From positions 3,185,501 through 3,249,500 of the forward strand of contig NC_060088.1 in NCBI RefSeq assembly GCF_922984935.1: DNA of 64,000 nt. Direction: 5' to 3'. The notes beneath the pieces are model-generated. The model was not told the DNA's origin. It did no database searches and worked only from the letters and a program-made list of their open reading frames with translations. This document shows, one piece after another, positions 55,879-64,000 of the stretch. A program made the position numbers and the translations under genes. The number at the start of each line of letters is the position of its first letter. The stretch's first letter is position 1. This DNA comes from Meles meles (Eukaryota; Chordata; Mammalia; Carnivora; Mustelidae).

Positions 55879-56056
55879 AGGATACCTGAGTGGTGCAGAG
55901 GGTTTTGGCTTGGGTCATGATGTCAGTGTTATGAGTTTAAGCCCCAGGTGGGGCTCTGTGCTCAGCACGGAATTCACTTTAATTTCTCTCTCCCCATCTG
56001 TCTTACCCCCTGCTTGCTCTAAAAGAAATTTTAAAAAATTTCAAGCAAAAATAAAA
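55879..56056 (+). mobile_element. SINEC, older diverged type
   Basis: GGATACCTGAGTGGTGCAGA head, TTATGAGTTTAAGCCCCAGG, CT-rich remnant and A-rich tail. Target duplication ACAGACTATT at 55,869-55,878 and 56,057-56,066. Confidence 0.9.
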
Positions 56057-56375
56057 ACAGACTATTGAATACATGATATCTGACTTTCCCCCACATTTTT
56101 GTGATTCAGAAAGAGGAAGTGATTTGTAAGTTATTTTATGTTCTTTAAATTATCTGTCAACATCCATAGGATTTTAATCTTTGGATAAATTTCAAATAAT
56201 CTTAGTTATTCTAATATCCCATCTGTGCAGGAAAATTTGCTGACATTATAAATGAATACAGGCTATCTTTTTATAACTTGGCAATGTATAAATTCAAACT
56301 TAAGACTATGTAAATATTATATATCTATAAATTACATATTTACATTTTAATTTGCTAGTTGTGCACATTAGACTT

Positions 56376-56475
56376 ATTTTTTATTTAAATTCAATTAGCT
56401 AACATACAGTACATCCTTAGTTCTTACTAATGTACAATCAGTTGTGTATAATACCTAGGGCTCATCGCATCATGT
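56376..56475 (-). mobile_element. Old carnivore L1 3' end, about 100 bp
   Basis: TTTTTTATTTAAATTCAATTAGCTAACATACAGT and AATACCTAGGGCTCATCGCA followed by CATCATGTGCCCT match the complement of an older carnivore L1 3' end. Strongly 5'-truncated. Confidence 0.75.
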
Positions 56476-56676
56476 GCCCTCAAAAACCATATTAAAATAG
56501 ACTCCATTTTATGTAGGAGGTTATTTTCTTCATAAGATAAAACAGTGGAAATATTCATGGATATGTAAGTAGACAATAAGAGAAAGCAAACATGAAGGAC
56601 GCCTACTTAAAAGTAGGTTTTCCAAAGTATTTGGACATCTGTGCAATGCCAAAAACATCTTTCAAAAATGTAACCT

Positions 56677-56870
56677 GGGGAGGGGCGCCTGGGTGGCTCA
56701 GTGGGTTAAGCCGCTGCCTTTGGCTCAGGTCATGATCTTGGGGTCCTGGGATCAAGCCCCACATCGGGCTCTCTGCTCAGCGGGGAGCCTGCTTCCTCCT
56801 CCCTCTCTCTGCCTGCCTCTCTGCCTACTTGTGATCTCTGTCAAATAAATAAGATCTTTAAAAACAAAAA
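56677..56870 (+). mobile_element. SINEC, young type
   Basis: GGGGCGCCTGGGTGGCTCAG head, intact body, AAATAAATAAGATC and a (CAAAAA)n tail. Target duplication CAAAAATGTAACCT at 56,663-56,676 and CAAAAACGTAACCT at 56,871-56,884. Confidence 0.96.
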
Positions 56871-56884
56871 CAAAAACGTAACCT

Positions 56885-59349
56885 CATAGTGCTTCTGGGT
56901 GGTTTCTCCGATAAGGATCTGGAATACACATTAAATCGCCTGCCTGGAAATGCAAGTGTGTAGCCCCGTGGTCATTCCACAGAGAGTGAACAAAAGTGAA
57001 TTCACAGGAAGGTCATGATTCTACATTACTGGAGGTTTCTGAGGCTACCTGAGGTCTCTGAATGTCTGGGGTTCCCTAATTGCGGTGAGATGGCCTGCCT
57101 GAGTTACTCGTTGGCTGCTTCCATACTTTTGTTTTTCAATCATTTATTTCATTAACCTCGTGAAGGTGATTCAATGTAATATTGTGGATGCTAAAGCATT
57201 CCTCAATGAAATGCAAAAAGGAACAGCCTGACCCTGTGTTACTATGTTGCTAAGAGATGATAGGACATGGAGGGAGAGTAATGACATTACAATTTTGTGC
57301 AATAAACGGTCCTGAAGATTTTTTTCCCCACTAGGTAATTCAAATATTTTCAATAACAATGGAATATGTCCTGTGTATATGTGTGTCTGTTTTTTGAGCA
57401 GGACACTGATCCTGGGAAGGCTAACATATGACTAAGTAAATTTGGTTATCCTAAATTTGCTGAGAGTAGTTTAAACACAGCACAAATGGGTGAATTTGAA
57501 AATTAAGATGCCCAAAGGTATTGAGTATACAGTTTGGCAGATGTCGAAAAGAGTTTTGTCCAATTTGGGATAATCAGGGATTACAGAATACGTAGAAATT
57601 GAGGAATTATCTGACACCAGAAATTGGTCAGTGTGTGGCCAGAAAAAAAGAAAGACCTAATAGCCTTTCTGCTAATACATAGTTCAAGGCAGAGAGCAGT
57701 TCATGGAAAACAAATTACAACCACAGAGAATCTGATAAGTGACAGTAAAGACTTCAGGTCAAGTCAGTCTCCAGATTTTTCCCCGAAGACCTGCTGAGAA
57801 GGAATGCTCATACCTCCCAGAGGTAGCCTCCCCTCACTGAGCAGGTCTTACCCCCTCTATGGGACATCCTGTTACATCCTCTTACTTCTCCTTCCTGGAG
57901 AAACGATACCCACAAAAACAATCTGATCATCTTAGAAATAGACATGACTCAAATATTTGCAAACATGATACCTAGGGTCCCCTTTCCACCAGCCTCCACC
58001 TTTCTACCTCCCTAGAATGATTCACAAATGAAATGATGTAGACTCTTTGTCTTATCCCATTCAACACCTGCTTTGAATTCATGCATCTACCCAAACGCTT
58101 CTTGAAAAATGGAACCTAGAATGAAAATCTATGATCCGGGTGTCATTGAACCAAGGCAAAGGGAAACAGGTTTATAGCCAACTGTGGAGCATTTCTGGAA
58201 GGATGGTTTGGCAGGAATTACCCACCAACCCTGCCCAACATCATTAAGTTAATTATAAATTATGTTTGCGACCATTATGCAAAAGATTTTTGGACTTCAG
58301 TGCAGAATCTCAGTATGCAATTTCTACCTCTCTAGATCTCATTCTGTCAATTGACATAATGGCTAATGCCTTCAAACTTCATAGTATCTTCAAATTTTCA
58401 CTACAGGGGTTACATACTTGTAAGTCTTTGACAGAGGGGTTGAAGAGGCTGTGTAAATAAGGGCCTAACGGGTCAGTTCCTCCCCTAAAAACTCTTCTTA
58501 TTTGCCGTGGTTCCATAAATCACTTCATAATACATCAATATTTCATTGATCGTGACGGCCATCTCTATGCCTTCGGGTGTTGCGGCACTCCACTCCACTG
58601 ATCTCCTGTATGTTATGATAACGAGTATATTTTGGCATTCGAGGATTTCTCCTCTTTTACTAATATGTGAAATATTAGCGTCCCTCACCTTTCCATGCTC
58701 AACCCACTGGGTTGCTCATGCCACCAGCCCTGAATGAGCACTTGTACCTTTAGAAACAATACCCCGCCTTCTAGAGTGTTTGTCTACCTGATAGCTCAGA
58801 GACAATGACATAAGGCAGCTTTGTCCAGACATGCTGCTCTCCTGTTTCCATGAACAAGCATTCACAGAATCAATAAGCTTACCCATGGAGAGCTTTTAAG
58901 GGCCTTCCTCCCCACAGTTAAATATCACACCATGCTCATTTATCTCCAGGGTATTCCAACTCCTCAATCTAATAAAATGTATCCTCCATTTATCAGTCAC
59001 ATTAATTCTTAAGTCCATGCTTCTGAAACAGGTTATAAACTTTCTTCTGCTCCTACCTGTTAGCCTAGTGCCATAATTACCATTGTTGAAGAAAGAGTTT
59101 ATCTTTTTTTTTTTTTTTTTGCCATGACAGTAGAAACAAAATAGAGCACATCGTCAATTTTTGTTTTGTTTTGGTTTTGTTCTGGTTTTTAAAGAAAGGA
59201 GAGATTGGATTCTAGATCAGGAACACTTACCACATGCCATTGTGGACACACAGCCCACAATAATAGGAGTTAAAATTTAATCCTAAGATTTAAGCACAGT
59301 GAATGCCCAAATATTGCTCCTCATTTCTGACAATGGTTACCCACTTTAC
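56885..59349. other. Unassigned 2.5-kb sequence
   Basis: No interspersed repeat recognised except T-rich runs at 59,104-59,122 and 59,159-59,200. Open frames are short and lack recognisable features. Confidence 0.35.
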
Positions 59350-59440
59350 TTTTGCTTGTCTACGCTCAAAGCAGTGTTGGTCAACCAATGTAGCCACTTG
59401 GTCTTGGGTATTTTGTGACATCAACTTGTGGATGAAGACA
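59350..59440 (+). mobile_element. MLT-type LTR 3' end
   Basis: CCACTTGGTCTTGGGTATTTTGTGACATCAAC, then GATGAAGACAGATATTGGTA, follow the 3' end of MLT1-type LTRs (TCTTGGTATTTTGTTATAGCAGC type). The 5' part of the LTR is not recognisable. Confidence 0.55.
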
Positions 59441-60720
59441 GATATTGGTACTAGATGTCGGGTGTTGGTGTAATGAACACATGAAATCTTGGAAGCGCCT
59501 TTGGAACTAGGTAATGGACAGAGGTTTGGAGAGCGTAGACATCTGTGCTAGAAAGAGCCCACACTGCCTTGAGTGGACCTTTAAAGGTTATTCTGCAGAG
59601 GACTTGGAAAAGAAAGAATCTGGAGACCGAGCTGTCATCTTCTTCGAGACTCTCCAAGGGCCTGTGAGCAGAATGGCTGTAGGACTATGATGGTAAAGCC
59701 ATTCTGAGGAGGTCTGAGACAGAAATGAAGACATAGTCTCGGACACCAGAGGAATGGTGAACTTTCCTATAAAGTGGCAAAGAATTTGGCTGAAAGGTAG
59801 GACATTGGGTGTTTAGCTCAAGCGCATTCTAAACAAAGTATTGAAAGAGCAGCCCGATTTCATCTGACCGCTTAGCCCAGAATGGGGAAAGAAATAATTT
59901 ACAGAGGATCCTGTTCTTCAAAAAGGAAGAAAAAACTCAAAGATCTGGAAAATTCTCAGCTGGTCCATACCAAAAGGGATGAGAAAGTATGTTGGGGAAA
60001 GAACAAGGGTGTGGACACAGGACCATCCAGTGAGGAGATGGGCAGCTGTCTCAATGGAAGCTAGGACTATTGTCCAAGACCATGGAAGAATGACCATGAA
60101 CGCAACACAGACATTATCAGGGCTTGTCCTCCCATGGCAGGTTCAACAAGCCCTGGGAATGGGCGAAGAAAAGAGCAGAATGGGGACAATTTTCTTGGCT
60201 GCCCAAGGTGTAGCACCAGAAGAAACAGGTACAGTACAGGCTGTGCCCAAAAGAATTCTAGAGCTATGGCCAACTCCACCCAGTTCAGAGGATGTCCAGA
60301 ACATCACAGGCATGGTACTCCATCACACACCAAGAATCACTGTAGGGGTGAGGCTACACAAGGGTGAGTCCTGCTGGAACTTTGGGAGCCCAAACTATGC
60401 CTGCCAAAACTGCAGGGGCAAAGCCAGTACCCCAGCAGGGATCTAGGGCAGAGGAGGGCCCCAAAGAGAATTCACCTCAAGCCTTAAGGTCTCATGAAAT
60501 TCGCCCCTCTGGGTTTCAGACCTGACTCAGGACCTGTTATCCTTTCTTCTTTCTTGTCACTCCCTTTCGGAATGGGTATTTCATTCCTTTGTCTGCCCCA
60601 GCACCCCTTTTTGCAAGCACATAAAATTTAATGTCATAGGTTCGCAGCTGGAGAGGAATGTGCCTCGGGTTGACCAGTATCGTGAATCTCACGTAGACCT
60701 GATTTAAGTTTCGAAGATCT
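59441..60720 (+). mobile_element. ERVL-MaLR internal sequence (MLT/THE-type)
   Basis: Long collinear agreement from memory with MaLR internal sequence: GCGCCTTTGGAACTAGGTAA, AAGTGGCAAAGAATTTGGCT, AAGATCTGGAAAATTCTCAG, CTTGGCTGCCCAAGGTGTAG, AATTCGCCCCTCTGGGTTTC, GACTCAGGACCTGTTATCC. MaLR internal regions are derived from gag-like sequence and are nonautonomous. Stops interrupt it; the 155-codon frame at 59,979-60,446 lies inside and is not a host gene. No 3' LTR follows. Confidence 0.75.
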
Positions 60721-60779
60721 AGAATATGAAAATCACTTGAGTTTTAGAAGACTCTCTTGGAACTTTAAAAAAATATATT

Positions 60780-61218
60780 AATATTCTGCCCTGGCAGGGT
60801 CCACAACGACGTGTCATTTATAACATTTCAAATCCGTCATATTGCCTGCGCTTTTAATATGAATAGACTTCTAGGATCTGGTTCTAAACGAAATCTTTAG
60901 ATGAAAATTCACAGCTGGTGGTATGGCTGCCGCCGTTATGAATTATATTATTGAATCCCGCAGTCATTATAATTAAATCCCAGTAATCAATGTTGACTTA
61001 CTGTCACTGCCCATATGGTTAGGTACCATTTTCATGTATTCGTGAAACTGTCACTAAAATATAAGTCATATTAAAAACCTCCTACATGGAAACCTTTCTA
61101 CCCTTAATTATGTGTAGTCTTCACAAGGTAAATTCTATTAAATTATTTCACGGCATTGTTCTGGCTTCCGGAAAAACAGTCGGTTATATTGTTGGAGGCT
61201 ACCCTCCCATACAGACAT
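60780..61218. other. Unique stretch with ATTA-rich core, candidate regulatory element
   Basis: Repeat-free by eye, with clustered TAAT/ATTA motifs (ATGAATTATATTATTGAATC near 60,937; GTCATTATAATTAAATCCCA near 60,963) and several retained CpGs. No coding frame. Candidate conserved noncoding element, unproven. Confidence 0.3.
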
Positions 61219-61228
61219 CAGCTTTGAA

Positions 61229-61424
61229 TTTTTTTTTTTTAAGATTTTATTTATTCATTTGACAGAGAGAGAGATCACAAGTAGGCAGAGAGGCAGGCAG
61301 AGAGAGAGGAGGAAGCAGGCTCCCTGCGGAGCAGAGAGCCCGATGCGGGGCTCGATCCCAGGACCCTGAGATCATGACCTGAGCTGAAGGCAGCGGCTTA
61401 ATCCACTGAGCCACCCAGGTGCCC
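61229..61424 (-). mobile_element. SINEC, young type
   Basis: Poly(T), AAGATTTTATTTATTCATTT, GA-rich body complement, head complement ending GCCACCCAGGTGCCC. Target duplication CAGCTTTGAA at 61,219-61,228 and 61,425-61,434. Confidence 0.96.
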
Positions 61425-61779
61425 CAGCTTTGAAATTTTTAAGTCTGTTTGTATATAATTCTCTGAAAATGCATTTTTAACATGTTTGGTTGAATACGTG
61501 TTGCATAATGGAACCACTGTTTATTGCACAGAGAGAAAATTAAAGTTCATTAAATGCAATTGGGAATCCTAGTACCGTCAGACAAGCCTGTTGTTTCCCT
61601 TGGTCTGCAAGGGGAGCATGTCATGCTCTTCTTTTCACCTTGACACCCTCAACTCCTCCCTACTCGAACTCCTTCTCAGGTGATGACTTGAGGACAATCA
61701 GACCATCTAAAGAAAACCGGCAATTACACTTTCCAGCAAATTTACCACATATTGTAATCATTGCTATCACAACCAATTA

Positions 61780-62000
61780 GCCCAAACCGAGCTGTTTACA
61801 AGAAAGAGGTCATTTTACATTTGTGGATGTTTAGAATCCAAACGCCATCTCAGAGAGCCAAGGTCCGGTTTTTAACAGGGCACCATTTCTTTCTGAAGAC
61901 TGCATGGGAGAATCTGTTGGCTGGCTGTTTCCAGTTTCCAGGGGTTCCTGCATTCTTTGGCTCAAGGGGTAGGGTTGTATCCTCTAGGCTTAAAGTGGAT
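61780..62000. repeat. Possible ancient interspersed repeat, unnamed
   Basis: GACTGCATGGGAGAATCTGT and GGGGTTCCTGCATTCTTTGGCTC resemble a widespread old mammalian repeat with the consensus GGGGAGAATC...GCATTCCTTGGCTC. Weak; orientation and family not assigned. Confidence 0.35.
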
Positions 62001-62597
62001 TCAACTCAGCTTTTTTAACACCTTCCATTATTGTATCAACGTGGAAGATAAAATGGTGATACACAGGCTGAGTCTAGCTTCATCCAAACATCATCATCAC
62101 TTGGAAATGAAATGAATGCTCATAGGACAGAAAAATGTAAATAAACGTTCAAGGGCTGAAAATATTAAGACAATAGCCAACGTTTATAATGGGTGCTTCC
62201 CTATTCTGCATTTTCTAAAATATTGAAGATAGTGCTGAAGTGTCCTAAGTTGAGAGGCTTTTGCACATAGTCTGCATGACTAACTCACTCGCCACTCTTC
62301 AACTGCGTGAACAGTGCTCTAGGATTGCCAGGAGAATATTTTAATAACATGCAAAATCCAGCATCAGCATTGCAAAACCCCAGATAAAAACATGCCATGT
62401 CAACCTTGCAAAATGCAAATGTGCGTTTGCAAAAAAACAAGCGAAGGCTTGCACAGTGAAGCTCTTTGGAGACTACATTATACAGGTCCAATTAAAAAGC
62501 ATAATATTCTGCAAATGTCTTGAAATGCACATCTTCTTGGACATTTATGAGGAAAACTTTCAAATGCTCTCAACATTAGCATCTTAAAATGTTAGTT
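62001..62597. other. Unique stretch, candidate regulatory element
   Basis: Repeat-free by eye, with octamer-like ATGCAAAT (62,415) and repeated TGCAAAA motifs between 62,350 and 62,440. No coding frame of note. Confidence 0.3.
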
Positions 62598-62770
62598 TTC
62601 AAAGATTTATTTATTTGAGCGTGGAGGGAGGGACAGAGGAAGCGAATCTTTGAACAGATTCCTGAGGAATGGGGAAACCAGTGTGGAACTCTCTCTTCCC
62701 AACTAGAAGGTCATGACCCGAGCTGAAACCAAGAGTTAGAAGCTTCAGCAACTGAGCAACCTGGCCTCCC
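62598..62770 (-). mobile_element. SINEC, older diverged type
   Basis: TTCAAAGATTTATTTATTTG, GGAGGGAGGGACAGAGGAAG, GGTCATGACCCGAGCTGAAA and a decayed head complement (AACTGAGCAACCTGGCCTCCC). Confidence 0.85.
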
Positions 62771-64000
62771 AGCATTTATAAAAATTTTATTTAGCTCCTT
62801 TGCTACGATTAGTATTTGATATAATTAGGTACACATACAGCCAAAGTTCCATGAAATAGTGGTTTCCTCTCAGTAGTTAGCTAGAAAACCTGTAGTATAG
62901 ATAGATGAAGATGGCGGCCCAATGGCTTTTATGCCTTGAAGTCCCAGGCCCTACCTGCTTCCCAGCTCAAGATGGCATTAAAGCCTTCATTGCCCAACTA
63001 CCTGCATGCCCCCATAGTGTTCTAAGCAATCGAGTTTAATTTTTCTCCTGTTCGATCTCATGTCCATTTTTTCTTAGACCAAAGAAACCGTAGGATAGGG
63101 AGGAAAAATTTCCCTCCCAACAATGGGGAAAAAAAATGAAATCCAAGGCTAAGTCAGTTGAACTCAGAGGTGACAAGACGTTAAAGCAGCAATCCATCTC
63201 CGGGTTTTCCTATCGTAGGCACGGTGTTTTTTCCAACACCCCGCCGTTCATTAATGCTCTGAAGCTCTGAAAAGGCCGTGCGCCCCACGTTCCTACAACA
63301 CAGCTGCATTGGCAGGCAGGCACCCACAGGTGATCGCGGTCGGTGATTGCCTACCACGATATTCTTGGAGGAAGCTAATGACAGTCAATACAAATTAGAG
63401 CAATTTCCTCAGGATGAGAAATTAACCTGCTAGACTCTTGCCAACGGGGAGGGGTTTGGAGCGGTTATAGGTTTTGAAGAGCCTGAATCTTTGAGACCTT
63501 AAAAACGGGCTCTGTGGTCAATGGTGAGCGGCATCTAGTCCTTTTCCTCCTTATCCTGGCATGGGTTGGAGAAGCTGTTTATTCAACTCATTACCCTAAA
63601 TGCACCAAATTGCTATTATTTAGATATAAAAGTTGTAAAGGCTGTACATGTACGATGTACCGTTTTCATGTTAAAAAGGCAGGCATCAAGCTATGTCTAT
63701 TCAATTCAATACAGTCTCTGTAAAGAGCTGTACTCTTGGCACCAACTTCCTACTGTGAACCCAGTGAACAGAGCTAGGACCAGAGGAGGCACTCAGAGCA
63801 GGATAATGCTTTTGGAACTGACAACATTCTGCTTCTATTTTGCAAGAATAAGCAGAGAAGTATTACACGTGAAATAGTGCAATGATCTCTTCATGCAAGT
63901 TTCTCCATTCTGCTTAGGATTTGTTGATGGAAGGTCTTTTCTTCAATCCCTAACCTGCTGCACTGATAGATGTTCAGTGACACTGGCAAGAAGTTGAAAA
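62771..64000. other. Unassigned sequence to window end
   Basis: No repeat or exon recognised. The part 63,220-63,350 is CpG-rich compared with its surroundings. Open frames at 63,514-63,877 are short and without recognisable features. Confidence 0.35.

Noticed and set aside
59979..60446. 155-codon open frame as a gene
   Set aside because: Lies inside MaLR internal sequence, with other overlapping open frames and no start or splice context.
1..64000. A previously undescribed gene system (defence, biosynthetic or mobile)
   Set aside because: No intact genes are visible outside decayed transposons; the unusual content is structural (transduction, fused L1 3' ends, inversions, duplications).

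Overview
This is nuclear DNA from a carnivoran mammal, most likely a caniform and probably a mustelid. The evidence is about 29 copies of the tRNA-Lys-derived carnivore SINE (SINEC/CAN-SINE), several of the young form with a CT-rich body and an AATAAA-rich tail, together with carnivore-type L1 3' ends. The species call is an inference from repeat types recalled from memory; no host gene was available to confirm it.

I found no host protein-coding exon, rRNA, tRNA gene or CpG-island promoter that I can defend. All long open frames are either decayed L1 ORF2 pieces or open by chance. The window reads as intergenic or deep intronic sequence built from layers of transposons.

Layout. 0-6 kb is repeat-dense: an inverted (twin-primed) young L1 holding a SINE, a Tigger-type DNA transposon split by a SINE, an old L1 3' end split by a candidate 367-bp solo LTR, and older L1 pieces. 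8.3-13.4 kb holds an L1 3' end, a long ancient L1 3'UTR and an ancient L1 body containing a 178-bp twin-primed L1. 13.4-25.6 kb has no SINE and is mostly unique, with three MER5A-like relics, purine tracts, local duplications and a 60-bp minisatellite split by an L1. 27-29.6 kb is one ancient minus-strand L1 cut by two SINEs. 32.2-34.4 kb has a short L1 and an ERV-LTR-like repeat. 36-38.5 kb is an ancient plus-strand L1 ORF2 riddled with SINEs. 47.8-51.8 kb is the largest young element, a 4.0-kb 5'-truncated L1 with matching 16-bp target duplications and a 3' transduction. 53.5-55.2 kb is a second young L1, minus strand and twin-primed. 59.4-60.7 kb is MaLR (MLT-type) endogenous retrovirus sequence. 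The last 4 kb is mostly unique and contains candidate conserved noncoding stretches.

The genes do not work together here, because no working genes are visible. The content is a record of retrotransposition. Its most informative parts are target-site duplications, 5' inversions, nested insertions, a 3' transduction, and an L1 subfamily whose 3' end appears to be a fusion of two L1 lineages.
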